Positions 14,290 to 28,125 of a DNA stretch of 64,000 nucleotides are shown here, one piece after another. Position 1 is the first letter of the stretch. The number at the start of each line of letters is the position of its first letter. This DNA is from Urechis unicinctus (lineage: Eukaryota; Annelida; Polychaeta; Xenopneusta; Urechidae), in NCBI GenBank assembly GCA_034190875.2, contig CM067346.1, forward strand, positions 10,555,462-10,619,461. The letters run 5' to 3'. The notes beneath the pieces were generated by a model. It did no database searches. It saw nothing but the letters and a program-made list of their open reading frames with translations, and was not told where the DNA came from. The translations under genes were made by a program, and so were the position numbers.

Positions 14290-14938
14290 CTGTAACATAA
14301 TCCACACCACTCGCTCCATTTCTCACCATTCTTAATAACAACATGGCGACTTTATAGAAATTCAATGTTTCAACTGAAAAACACACACTTCTACACGTTC
14401 CATTTACAGTATAGCTGATGAGAGTGGAGGGTTACGAGCCTGTGGTTCTCACCTGGAAGACTCTCTCTACATGGTCGTTAGCCGTATGTTCGTCGATGAT
14501 CGGGTCAGCGAACTTGCCCATCATATCGTAGATGGCGGCCACGATGTCATGCATCTCGTCTCTAGTTATAATACCGTCCCCGTTGATGTCATAGAGACTG
14601 AAGGCCCACTGGATCTTCTCATGGAAGGTACCCCCCCGCCAACACGGACAGCCCCATCACAAACTCCTACACAACGAAGAGAAATAAACGTCAGACTGCC
14701 AGGGACAGAGCGCTGGATGGATGGTTCACAGGCAGAGCGTAACAAGGGCTTACAGGATCAAAATCGTGATTCACGTTATGGGGACGGACATGAAAGACGA
14801 TAAAGAGAAAGGTTTCTTCATAGCTTGATATAATATATCGAACAAACGCAATGTTATGATAGCATCGTAATTAAAATACATATTAAGCTCTTCAGTCATT
14901 TTTGCAGACATCATTGAAGCTGCGGCTGCCTTGCTTAC

Positions 14939-15009
14939 CTCGAAGCTGATGGTGCCATTATGATCCTGGTCGAATGTGTTGAATACATAGTGTGCATAGG
15001 CACCTGAAT
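14939..15009 (-). CDS. KCNIP: KChIP exon 4 duplicate, cassette Z1
   Basis: 71 bp EF-hand 2 exon with intact splice sites, the same peptide as Z2 and Z3. The longer open frame running through it into flanking sequence is read-through of intron and minisatellite. Confidence 0.82.
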
Positions 15010-15063
15010 CTGTAATAAGGTCATTCATAACATCAATCTGATCATTATTTAGCAAATGATTAG

Positions 15064-15322
15064 CGTGGGTTGACAAATATGTGACGTGTGTGAAGACAGG
15101 TACAGTGTGTCCACATACAGATGATGGGTGTAAAGATAGGTATAGTGTATGAACACAGGTATTGTTTATGAATATAGGTCTAGTGCGTGAACACAGGTAA
15201 CATATCTGAACGCATGTTTGGTGTGTGTAAAACACAGGTATATTGTGAATACATTGACTGTATGTGAACTCAGGTAATATGTCTGAACATAGGATTATGT
15301 GTGAACACATAGTGACCGTGAG
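15064..15322. repeat. GTGTGAACACAGGTA minisatellite at the Z1/Y2 junction
   Basis: Degenerate units of roughly 20-25 bp built on GTGTGAACACAGGTA. The tandem-duplication junction lies at its right edge, where GACCGTGAG meets TTAGCAAAC. Copies are at 25990-26249 and, continuing further, at 36912-37270. Confidence 0.85.
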
Positions 15323-16673
15323 TTAGCAAACTATTAATTACAGACGTATATAAACACGACATATATTGTTATATATCTTCAGAGAATGGCATGTATTACT
15401 AAGCTTTGAAATACCCGGATCAAGAGGAGTAAAATGTGATGAGGACGGAGCTCGGCGTTATGAATCGACACGTGGTGCACACCAACAACGTCTGGTCTGG
15501 TATTTGCACCCTTTCCCAAGATTTACTGTTCTGTTGGGATTTAGTAATGTTCCAAACTCGGATTAACAAGATGAGTCATTTACTGTATTGGCGAATCGAA
15601 ATCCGTTAATGTCAAAGCAGATTATGCTTTCTAATCAACTTTTCAACTAAATTCAACTAATACATTGACCTGATAATATTGTTTGTAACTGACGACTACT
15701 AAGAGGTAATGGCGCCTTTCATAGCACTGATAAGGTGTTAGGACGTACCATGACATAATAAGATAAAATAAGATAAGACATACTGTACATCCAGTTTTAG
15801 GCATACTGCCAGAACATCTTTTGGATTAAACCAGTCCTCAATATAAACTACCACACTTAGACAAAGCTCATAGCATGTTAGCCAAAACAGCGATTCATCT
15901 CCGGTCGTAATGCAATGTTATAACTATACCGCTTTCCGGGAAACTGAAGGCAACAATTCGTTTTACTTAAGCCAAGAATGTAGGTAATCTATGACGTAAA
16001 TAACTCAATGGGTGAGATAAATGCATTGCTAGAGAACATTTCGCGGACGTTTATATACATATCGACAAAACGCATGCTATCGAAGCAAGCGTAGGGTGTT
16101 ATATATAACGAAATTAAGACAGCCTAACATGGATATCAGCAAACGGGCGGCACTATATCACACCCTTGCAACAAGATCTACACCAGTATGCTGCCATATA
16201 GTTCATTTCTTAATTTAACTGCAGTTCAAATGGCTGAAAAGCAGTAAATGCTTGATGGTTTCCTATATTTCCCCGGAAGTGCATTAAATGAAACATGGAC
16301 GCATTTATGATGCTGACGAAGTATGTAGAATATGTAGGCTCTAATGTGGGCCATGTAGAGCGGGTAATTTTCCGGATTAAGTACACCAGACACAATGGAG
16401 GAGACAATGCCACTTAAGTGATTGCACTTGCAAAAACAATTCCGAGAGAGAGACAAATATGATGTCTGAATAATAAAAGTAATGCACGACTTGTTATATT
16501 CACTCATTAGTATGAAATTATTTGTGTGCATTCATTCGGCAGATGGCGGCGATGACCAAAATGCTATGGACTAGCCTTGAACACATATACATCCTTTGAG
16601 GTGAGAGATAAGCTTCTACCGTAGTTGCTACATTTGCATTAGTCATATTGGATGTCTATAGGAAACACCAACG

Positions 16674-17205
<532 letters not shown>

Positions 17206-19710
17206 GAATTACACTAGTATCGCTCATAATCGTTGGAAGACATCACTTCCGTGAAAAAATAATATCGGTGGTATATGTTCCATTAAGTCACGTGAACAAA
17301 ACATAGCAGCCAGTGCTAGCGTACAGTTCTTGAGGTTATCAGTCTGAAATTGTTTTATCTGTCTGTTGCCATATATAGATAATGCAAAATGCTCTCTCAC
17401 CCAATAGCACACCTGTTAGCATGGGTTTTGAAGAAATGTTTGATACAGGCAAATATCAGAAGATTTGTCAGAGAGATAGCGGTACATGATATAAACGCAT
17501 GGACTTCATTATTATAAATTGATACACAAAGATATATTATCAAAAACAGCAGTCGATCAATGCAAATGAAAGCATTAGATGACTGTTTGCAGTCATGTAA
17601 TTGTAAACGGCCGTCAATACATAATCCCTCCAGTTTGACCATGTACACACAATTGGCAGCTCGGGAAAAGAAAAGCATATGCTGCAATACGCTATAACTA
17701 ACTAACCCATAGTATATCTTTTATCAGGTTTTACCAACCAAAGCAGGCTACATTGCTTGTTTTGTCATAACCAAGGTAAACCCATCTTAATAAGAGAGGT
17801 ATTGAGGAAGAAAGTGCCATTGCTGATGTTACTTGAATGTTTAAAACGAGTACATCAACAGATGGAGAATCTCATGAGGATGGTTTTTGGCGTTATAAAT
17901 CAATAAAACGGGTTTTGCAAGCTAAGTCTGGTCGGGAGTTAGCACCAATTTGTTTGATATATTGCTCTGTTAGGATTTCGTTATGGCCCAATGTAAAAAT
18001 AATACGATGAATCCAGATCGTGATATTGAACCTGAATGTCACAGTTTTCGGACTATTCGTAACCTACGACTAGTACTTGATGCAAACCACCATTACCAAC
18101 TTAAATTGTCAGAATACGTGGTTAGCCGCATTACTGGAACCGCAGCTGTGAGTGCTGTGCAACATCAAAATTAAATAGCTCATTTATTAGGCCACACCAT
18201 TGCGTGGTGTTAACGCAGTCATACATAACGCCTCCTATGGATTGCTCGTTTAATGATGTTGCGTGTAATTACATCCCTAATATGCTCCCTATATGATTTA
18301 AAAAAAATTAGTTCTTGTTTTTCAGTGTGCAATAAGCAATAGGTAAGTCTCTGTGTACCGCGGGCATGGTTTATAAACCAGTAGTTAGCGTTACATATCA
18401 ATAGATGTTACAGTCATTGAATAGCGTAACAAACATATTTCAACAAAATGCACCTCATCAATGCGCGCCCTTTGTGAAATCATATAGACATTACCCATTT
18501 CTGTAGTCTTAACATTCATATTAATGGGAATCAAATTTATATCTTAGCGAGTATAGTGGCGAACAATGAGGACAGAAACGTATGCTATTTACTACATTAA
18601 GGACGCTTAGAAAAGCCGGCTCATAGTATTGAAAAACAGAGTAGATTCTGCTGCCGTCAACAGGTGAAATCTTGAGCGCCTAACCTGAAATGCATTAGGC
18701 AGATTTATTATAGATTTTTAACCTACACGAAGCGCTACAAAAATAAATTGTCACTATATAACACCACCTTAAACCACGCTATCTCAACCAATAACGTTTA
18801 AAACAATTATTATGAGAAAAATAACATCTTAAAAATTGAAAAAATTGTATATCAGTTAAACAAATTCGCCTTTGCAGCACACAATAGCAATCAACATTGT
18901 TGACAGCAAATTATAAATAATATGAAATAAAGCCTTTTCCATGAATCAGTTCAGGTATTTGCTTTGCTCTGAGTTATCGATATCCTATAGCTGTATTGTG
19001 TTTTGATACGGAAGGGAAACATACACGAATGTAAACCCATTTTACTTAGCTTATAAACGCCATTAAAAGCAAACCTCTCGAGCTAACTAGGAATTCCATT
19101 ACTCAGCATGGTAAATGTATGTCTAAGGCAAGGTCGCAATGGATCATAACTTACAGAGAAAGACTCTTGAGACATATACTTCACTGTATTGTCTAGATCC
19201 TGGAGGCCATATCAATACCGACCTCATCCTCACATCATACAAGTGGGTATCGTTTCCACAGACGCCGATCCGCGATGATGTTGAACAGATATGCAACAAA
19301 CCACGCTGGCATAGAATTCGATTAGGGGAAATTTGGCGCAGCCTTTTGTGATGTCCCATCACTATTATCATGTAGCTGTCGTTGTATATATTCACGCAGT
19401 ATGACAAATCACTCGGGCATCAGTGATACAAGGGCACAGCAATGATATCGTTGTCACTACCATGATGTAGTGCAATATTGGACATATAACAGACCTCGGG
19501 GTTTGGATTCCAACTGAACGACTCTTGTTATCATCCTGCGGTGATAAGAGGGAATGGTTAAATGAACCATTTACTATAATATACAACACTCCCTCATTTG
19601 TACGTAAAACTACAGAGCGAAATGCTTCGGCATCACTGAATAATATGGGAGGCAATATGTGTACATTGCCTGTTAAGGACAGGTGGATAAATAGCTGGCA
19701 AGGTAACCAC

Positions 19711-20770
19711 AACAGAATGCAACACATAGCAAACGAATCAGAACGCAGGACAAAGTAGCCCAATCAGAAGGCAGGCCAAAGTAACCTTATCCAAATGTAG
19801 GACATAATAAATCAATCAGAATGCAGGACATAGTAATCTAATCAGAATGCAGGACATAGTTACCGAATCAGAATGCGTGACATATTAACCCAATCAAAAT
19901 ACAGGACACAGTAACTTTATCAGAATGCAGGACGTAATAACCAAATCAGAATGCAGGACATGGTAACCTTATCAGAATAGGGGACATAATAACCCAATCA
20001 GAATGCAGGAAATAGAAACCCAATCAGAATGATGGACAAGGTAGGCCAGTAAGAATGCAGGACAAAGTAACCCAATCAGAATGCAGCACATAGTAAACCA
20101 ATCAGAATGCAGGACATAGTAACCAAATCGGAATGCAGGACATAGCAGTCCAATTAGAATGGAGGACAAGGCAGGCCAGTAAGAATGCAGGACATAGAAA
20201 CCCAACCAGAATGCAGGACATAGACATAGTAACATAATCAGAATGCAGGGCATAATAACCAAATCTGAATGCAGTACATGGTAACCCAATTAGAATGCAG
20301 GACATGGTAACCTTATCAGAATAGGGGACAAAATAACCCAATCAGAATGCTGGAAATAGTCACCCAATCAGAATGATGGACAAGGTAGGCCAGTAAGAAT
20401 GCAGGACAAAGTAACCCAATCAGAATGCAGCACATAGTAACCTAGTCAGAATACTGGACATAATAACCCGATCAGAATGCAGGCCATAGTAAGCTAATCA
20501 GCAAGCAGGACATAGTAACTCAATCAGAATGGAGGACAAGGTAGGCCAGTAAGAATGCAGGACATAGAAACCCAATCAGAATGCAGGACAAAGTAACCCA
20601 TTCAGAATGCAGGACATAGTAACCTTATGAGAATGCAGTACAAAGTAACCTAATCAGAATGCAGGACATAGTAACCCAATCAGAATAAAGGACATAATAA
20701 CCCAATCAGAATGGAGGACAAGGTAGGCAAGTAGGAATGCAGGACAAAGTAACCCAATCAGAATGTAAGT
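19711..20770. repeat. 26-bp satellite array in Y2
   Basis: About 41 units of the 26-bp satellite. A block of variant units containing AGAATAGGGGACA recurs about 344 bp apart (19971 and 20315), which indicates a higher-order repeat of roughly 13 units. Confidence 0.95.
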
Positions 20771-23700
20771 AATGCAAGCGCCGAGTATTCGGCTGCTGTT
20801 TCAAGGAGCATTAGATAGCCTTTAAATTAATATTGAACATCTCATACTGAACAATTCCAGAGTGTCGAATTATTTAGCCAATATGCAGTATGCACAAGCA
20901 AACATAAGAACAAGTATGTACGGTAATAAATCGAAAATTGTAAAATAGTTTCATTCGTTACATAGCCTATTAACAAACATACATAGTTTTATAACTGACT
21001 CATGTAACACAACCGTATCGCAATTTTCATGTAGCCCAAGCAGCTAGAGTAGGGTGAAAGTTTCTACAAGTGTCTTAAATGCGACTGCTGACAACCCCAG
21101 GCCCTTGGAATCATTTGCGGTGTATTGAACCCATGTCAGGATTGTCAGGGGAACATTCTGGAAGCCTCACAATGGCGGACATGGTAATTAGTTAGAGCAG
21201 GGCTGTGATTGAGTGCCCACATGTCTGGTTATTACAGTAGACGACTATTGGGTAGAAATCGCTGATTTTAAGCAGCCAACAAGACAACGTCGTCCAATTA
21301 GCTAAACACATTGGTCACATATCATTGGGTTGATTGGTGCAAGAGAGCCGTTTGTTTCGATAGCACGACCGAGTCACGACTCTTGCGCTATCTTATATCT
21401 GTTTATTTTCATTATGACAACATATTAACACTACGAGTCCTAGGGTAGGGGTTGGTTTTGACAAGAATGTCGAATAGAACACACAGAGACATCGCACACG
21501 GCTAATATCGCCAGTAACGAGCAGTCAGTCACGTTCCATATAATCAACCTAGGAAACCTCAAGCACAACCGGAGTCACACCTTGCGACAGTACAGACATT
21601 GTCTGTGACATATGAAGTGATTCTGTTCAACCATGTGTTGCATAAGCGCTAATAAAATCCGGATCAGTACTCGTCTGCCAACTTGTTGACGGCATTCTCT
21701 TCGCACTGGAATATGCATTCAATTGACTTCGACAACAAAAATGTAGAATTTGGCATTATTTGGCAGATATGTTTACGAGGAACGATTGAACAAACAGGGG
21801 TCATACCGAAACGTTTTGAGAAACGCATTATGGCGTATATAAATAAAAAGGCGTGCTACATATTGCAATAACGGGATGAAAAAAGGAGGCGGTAGGGGTA
21901 GTGGCCTGTGGGTAAGGAGTGGTGAGAGAGGGTGGGGATGGAGGGTCGATGGAGTAGAGGTGTACCTAATACGGAGTTAATTGAGTTGGGGATGTTGTTG
22001 AAGCAGAGCACATATTGTGGTTGACCACAAATATGCGTACAGCAAAATGCAATTTCGCATCGAGATTGAATCCGTCTGTTATATACGTCACTTGTCAATA
22101 GTGTCCGTGAAGTACTCCGACTGCTGGTCCGCTAGACGGGCGTTACTAATATGTATCCCAGACCACCTAGCTTAATAACATTGCTCGGCCACCGCGGACC
22201 TTGAAGTTGTCATTAGGTCCTTGGCAAGGTGAGCAGAGCGGCTCAACGATATTTCTGTTACATTGCGAAAGCGCACCTTTGTGTTATGAACCTCTGTATT
22301 TGTCCATGATCCACATGCTGGAATTTTGAAGTTAGGATCAACTTATTAATCTTTATTGTTCCTGGACGATAAAAGAGTGAGGTGTTTATGAAGAAATTAT
22401 TACAATACAAATAGGTCCATAGCCTGGTGTCTTATCCTAATATGAGCAACTGAATCGAGTAATAATCAACATCATACCTACCCTAAAACGCTATAATCGG
22501 GCTCCCGTGTTGCAAGTACAGTTCTTGTCTCAGTTAACTATGGCATAATTGGGTAATCTTTAAGTTACGGCAAATGTGACCCAATGCTTGAAGTCTAATG
22601 TATTCGCCGCTCTACAACAGTCCGGTGTTGCATCACGGGGATGTGATTGGATAAGGTTTGTATCAGAATATGTATGCTGTGGTGCCATGCAACATCTGGT
22701 TAACTGGGCCTGAAAGTCCAGCAAATGGAACTAATGTTAGCCGATTATACCCATCGCTAGCACAGGACTTTGCGCGACACGAGACCAGCCATATCAACAA
22801 GCTCTGACGATACAATCACAGGTATCCCCCAACATCGTTCGACACCACCCTCACTTCAGGTGACGAAAATAGAAAGATAACATCTAAATAGCAGCCTCAC
22901 TTGGTATTTGGGTTTCAGGGCAAAAAGCGCATATATTTGTCATAATCATGCATCAACGTTGACGTTTACCTGATGCAATTGTCCATTATCTGCAGATGAT
23001 CAAGGGTTGTAGGCATGGAGAACGTTGTCGCTGCTAATATGATGGCGATGATCGTGCAGGCAGCTGTTAAGTGTGAAGGTTCTGCAGAATTAAGCCACCA
23101 TACACCGTTTTACATCATTTAATGACCAATCGTTAGTTTTGGGCACTGAAATTACCAAAATTGCTTCCATTCGTGCGTCTTTTTTAAACGTCTTAGAATG
23201 TATAACACTCGGCATGTATGACAATTTGTGTTGCATACATGTTCTTCTGGCATAACGGTTTCTGGTTCACCTATGTTCTGTTGCCATAACAGGTTATGGT
23301 GCAGAAAAATGTTTTGTTTGGGATACCGGCTTATGGTCGACACATGTGTTTTAAATAACGTAAGAGGATTGTGTTGGTCAATGGGATGCACAAATACAGC
23401 GATGTAAAATCCACCAATGTTTATATTTGTTAGCGTTAAAGAGATTCCGGCCCATTTTGCAATCCTTTATGACAATTCGTTGGGTATGATTCACGTCCCC
23501 TGGCTCTCCTATTCATGACGCATGTTTGTATTATCGCCGTGTATATGCGCTCTTAGCCTCTTGTTGTTAGATATTTTCTGACGTTACAGAAAGACCGAAC
23601 TGACATCAAAGTGATGCGCTGTTCAGGCTTTATGGGCGCTATCGGCTCGTGGATGAAAACAGTAGAATAATCAGAGAAAAAGGACTGATGTAGTTGTTTT

Positions 23701-24493
23701 ATGATTGTAATTCGATCAGTTTCCTCGCGATCGTCGATCCCGGTAAAGTAGAACACCTTGTCTATGTCAAAGCCTTCAGGATACTCCAGGAGTATCCAAA
23801 AAGAAAAGTGCTAAATCGAATGTTTTTATCTGTTTTCATGGCTGGCATTGAGTCGCCCATGCACTGTAACGATGATTGTCCGCTTGTTATCACAGTGTAG
23901 CTGGGGTATGAGTTGTGCCCAAACCATATTGATTATGGATTGGATGAACAGTATACTCTAATTAAGGAAGCATTCATTGTGTGGAGGAACTGATTAAAAT
24001 GAATGATTGCTGATTTGAAAGATGCGGTGTGCATAGTATTGCGAGGCAGATATACATGTCTCATTTAATTGAGCATGCGCACTAACATATAAACAGGCGC
24101 ATACAGCGTCAGTAGGATAGACAATAAAAACAAAAAAACGCATTGCAATTATGATGTCGACACTATGCATGTTCCTAATTGCCCCAAGCAGGGATCCAGT
24201 GTCGGGCACAAATGATTTAACTATCCCACCTAGGTATCCTCGTAAAAAGCACGCCTTCGATTGCATGCCATCACAGTCTGTGGAACATTTTATTGGCCAT
24301 CCGCCATGACGCACTCTCCACAAAGGGAGGCAGATGTCACGAAGTAGATTGAAAAGATGAACCCACCAAGGTCGCTAATCCGGTCGAACACAAACAGAGA
24401 GAAAAAGGTGAGGACATTGTTGAACAGTCTCCCGTGACCGCTATGGTGATTGGACAGATTCGTTATATCTGGACAGGTGTGATGCGTCCGAAC
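20771..24493. other. Spacer and 3' flank of cassette Z2, no gene seen
   Basis: Collinear with 9831-13562 and with 31707-35421. No conserved reading frame or RNA gene recognised. Confidence 0.6.
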
Positions 24494-24541
24494 TCACAGC
24501 ACAGTATCGAAGACAGCCATGGACTTGTAAATATCTGCGTC
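24494..24541 (-). CDS. KCNIP: KChIP terminal exon 7 duplicate, cassette Z2
   Basis: 48 bp, [15 protein letters not shown] and stop, identical to Z3, with the same T-rich acceptor. Cassette Z2 is thus a complete, open set of exons 4-7. Confidence 0.85.
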   Translation of the reverse strand, partial: DADIYKSMAVFDTVL

Positions 24542-25157
24542 CTGCACAAAAAAGTTAAGCACAACTGAACAACGGCTAAACAAGGCCAGCATCAGGCAAT
24601 GAATACAAAGTGTATTCTTGAGCAATCAAAAGCCTGCCGTGAAAAACAACTTTGACATAAATATCCGTGAAAATCGGAGTTTAAAACATAACCCTTGTGG
24701 CAATAAAGACGTTTGTACAATGTGATTGCCAATATTTTACAGGACGCAAAAGGCATGTCTTCCAATGGCAATTTCGACGACCAACAATACAGTATGAACA
24801 AGATATGATAGATATGATAAAACATTCATATGCTGTTCAGCATCAAAGAATGTGATTGCATTAAGGTTTTTGATGCAGAAAAAGACGTGAAAGTTCTTGT
24901 CGTTGTTGAGTTCTAGCAAGTAAAACATCAGCCGATTGACTAATATACACTGTGACCTTGAAAATTAATTCAATGTCAACCATATTATATCAAATCAATC
25001 GCATTGTAACATGTTTCTGGTTGCATTGAAGTTACGAAAGCTTCAGTCGTAGTCAAATTATAGCATCTCAAAACATTCAGATGATCTGAGGATCATTCTA
25101 GCGGAGTAAACATACCTCAAGAGATATATATCATGCACACATATGTCATCTGCTTAC

Positions 25158-25220
25158 CTTTCGACATGTGTCCATAAACTCGTCGATAGAGATCACACCA
25201 TCATGATTGTGATCCATTTT
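25158..25220 (-). CDS. KCNIP: KChIP exon 6 duplicate, cassette Z2
   Basis: 63 bp EF-hand 4 exon identical in sequence and splice sites to the Z3 copy. Confidence 0.86.
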
Positions 25221-25381
25221 CTGTAACATAATCCACACCACTCGCTCCATTTCTCACCATTCTTAATAACAACATGGCGACTTTATAGAAATTCAATGTT
25301 TCAACTGAAAAACACACTTCTACACGTTCCATTTACAGTATAGCTGATGAGAGTGGAGGGTTACGAGCCTGTGGTTCTCAC

Positions 25382-25594
25382 CTGGAAGACTCTCTCTACA
25401 TGGTCGTTAGCCGTATGTTCGTCGATGATCGGGTCAGCGAACTTGCCCATCATATCGTAGATGGCGGCCACGATGTCATGCATCTCGTCTCTAGTTATAA
25501 TACCGTCCCCGTTGATGTCATAGAGACTGAAGGCCCACTGGATCTTCTCATGGAAGGTACCCCGCGCCAACACGGACAGCCCCATCACAAACTC
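25382..25594 (-). CDS. KCNIP: KChIP exon 5 duplicate, cassette Z2
   Basis: 213 bp, intact, phase 0 at both ends. It differs from Z3 by Asn for Lys at residue 181 (AAC against AAG) and by one silent change in the Tyr-Asp-Met-Met stretch. The open frame runs through the whole exon and both splice sites are kept. Confidence 0.87.
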
Positions 25595-25866
25595 CTACAC
25601 AACGAAGAGAAATAAACGTCAGACTGCCAGGGACAGAGCGCTGGATGGATGGTTCACAGGCAGAGCGTAACAAGGGCTTACAGGATCAAAATCGTGATTC
25701 ACGTTATGGGGACGGACATGAAAGACGATAAAGAGAAAGGTTTCTTCATAGCTTGATATAATATATCGAACAAACGCAATGTTATGATAGCATCGTAATT
25801 AAAATACATATTAAGCTCTTCAGTCATTTTTGCAGACATCATTGAAGCTGCGGCTGCCTTGCTTAC

Positions 25867-25937
25867 CTCGAAGCTGATGGTGCCATTATGATCCTGGTCG
25901 AATGTGTTGAATACATAGTGTGCATAGGCACCTGAAT
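25867..25937 (-). CDS. KCNIP: KChIP exon 4 duplicate, cassette Z2
   Basis: Duplicate of Z3 exon 4 with the same splice sites, phase and protein sequence (EF-hand 2). It sits about 310 bp inside the tandem junction at 26250 and has no exons 1-3 of its own nearby. It can be used only if exon 3 skips Z3, or not at all. Confidence 0.85.
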
Positions 25938-27602
25938 CTGTAATAAGGTCATTCATAACATCAATCTGATCATTATTTAGCAAATGATTAGCGTGGGTTG
26001 ACAAATATGTGACGTGTGTGAAGACAGGTACAGTGTGTCCACATACAGATGATGGGTGTAAAGATAGGTATAGTGTATGAACACAGGTATTGTTTATGAA
26101 TATAGGTCTAGTGCGTGAACACAGGTAACATATCTGAACGCATGTTTGGTGTGTGTAAACACAGGTATATTGTGAATACATTGACTGTATGTGAACTCAG
26201 GTAATATGTCTGAACATAGGATTATGTGTGAACACATAGTGACCGTGAGTTAGCAAACTATTAATTACAGACGTATATAAACACGACATATATTGTTATA
26301 TATCTTCAGAGAATGGCATGTATTACTAAGCTTTGAAATACCCGGATCAAGAGGAGTAAAATGTGATGAGGACGGAGCTCGGCGTTATGAATCGACACGT
26401 GGTGCACACCAACAACGTCTGGTCTGGTATTTGCACCCTTTCCCAAGATTTACTGTTCTGTTGGGATTTAGTAATGTTCCAAACTCGGATTAACAAGATG
26501 AGTCATTTACTGTATTGGCGAATCGAAATCCGTTAATGTCAAAGCAGATTATGCTTTCTAATCAACTTTTCAACTAAATTCAACTAATACATTGACCTGA
26601 TAATATTGTTTGTAACTGACGACTACTAAGAGGTAATGGCGCCTTTCATAGCACTGATAAGGTGTTAGGACGTACCATGACATAATAAGATAAAATAAGA
26701 TAAGACATACTGTACATCCAGTTTTAGGCATACTGCCAGAACATCTTTTGGATTAAACCAGTCCTCAATATAAACTACCACACTTAGACAAAGCTCATAG
26801 CATGTTAGCCAAAACAGCGATTCATCTCCGGTCGTAATGCAATGTTAAACTATACCGCTTTCCGGGAAACTGAAGGCAACAATTCGTTTTACTTAAGCCA
26901 AGAATGTAGGTAATCTATGACGTAAATAACTCAATGGGTGAGATAAATGCATTGCTAGAGAACATTTCGCGGACGTTTATATACATATCGACAAAACGCA
27001 TGCTATCGAAGCAAGCGTAGGGTGTTATATATAACGAAATTAAGACAGCCTAACATGGATATCAGCAACGGGCGGCACTATATCACACCCTTGCAACAAG
27101 ATCTACACCAGTATGCTGCCATATAGTTCATTTCTTAATTTAACTGCAGTTCAAATGGCTGAAAAGCAGTAAATGCTTGATGGTTTCCTATATTTCCCCG
27201 GAAGTGCATTAAATGAAACATGGACGCATTTATGATGCTGACGAAGTATGTAGAATATGTAGGCTCTAATGTGGGCCATGTAGAGCGGGTAATTTTCCGG
27301 ATTAAGTACACCAGACACAATGGAGGAGACAATGCCACTTAAGTGATTGCACTTGCAAAAACAATTCCCGAGAGAGAGACAAAATATGATGTCTGAATAA
27401 TAAAAGTAATGCACGACTTGTTATATTCACTCATTAGTATGAAATTATTTGTGTGCATTCATTCGGCAGATGGCGGCGATGACCAAAATGCTATGGGACT
27501 AGCCTTGAACACATATACATCCTTTGAGGTGAGAGATAAGCTTCTACCGTAGTTGCTACATTTGCATTAGTCATATTGGATGTCTATAGGAAACACACCA
27601 CG

Positions 27603-28125
<523 letters not shown>

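Larger units (their letters stand above)
13563..15009 (-). pseudogene. KCNIP: KChIP C-terminal cassette Z1, exons 4-7, with a frameshift in exon 5
   Basis: Third copy of the terminal exon set: exon 4 at 14939-15009, exon 5 at 14453-14666, exon 6 at 14227-14289 and exon 7 at 13563-13610. Exons 4, 6 and 7 match Z3. Exon 5 is 214 bp rather than 213: the plus strand has seven C then GCC where Z2 and Z3 have CCCCGCGCC. This shifts the frame about 12 codons into the exon (the LARG stretch). It shares Asn at residue 181 with Z2. The lesion is in a homopolymer, so it may be a consensus error and the cassette may be intact in the animal. Confidence 0.8.
5350..15322. repeat. Tandem unit 1 (Y1 spacer plus Z1 cassette)
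   Basis: About 9.97 kb, collinear with units 2 and 3. The Y1 part (to about 10.85 kb) resembles Y4 and differs from Y2/Y3 by several per cent and by indels. The Z1 part is nearly identical to Z2 and Z3. Outside the exons, the (TA)n tract and the satellite I see no gene. Open frames in Y shift between copies and are not conserved. Confidence 0.95.

Noticed and set aside
14771-15310. 179-codon minus-strand frame containing an EF-hand
   Set aside because: Only the 71-bp exon 4 inside it is real. The rest is intron and minisatellite read through the splice sites.
19139-19351. 70-codon plus-strand frame conserved in Y2 and Y3 only
   Set aside because: The start lies in the 208-bp segment missing from Y1 and Y4. 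Y2 and Y3 are too recently duplicated for conservation to mean anything, and no domain is recognised.
19972-20341. Hydrophobic Cys-rich minus-strand frames in the satellite (also Y3)
   Set aside because: Periodic translation of the 26-bp repeat. The frame changes between arrays.
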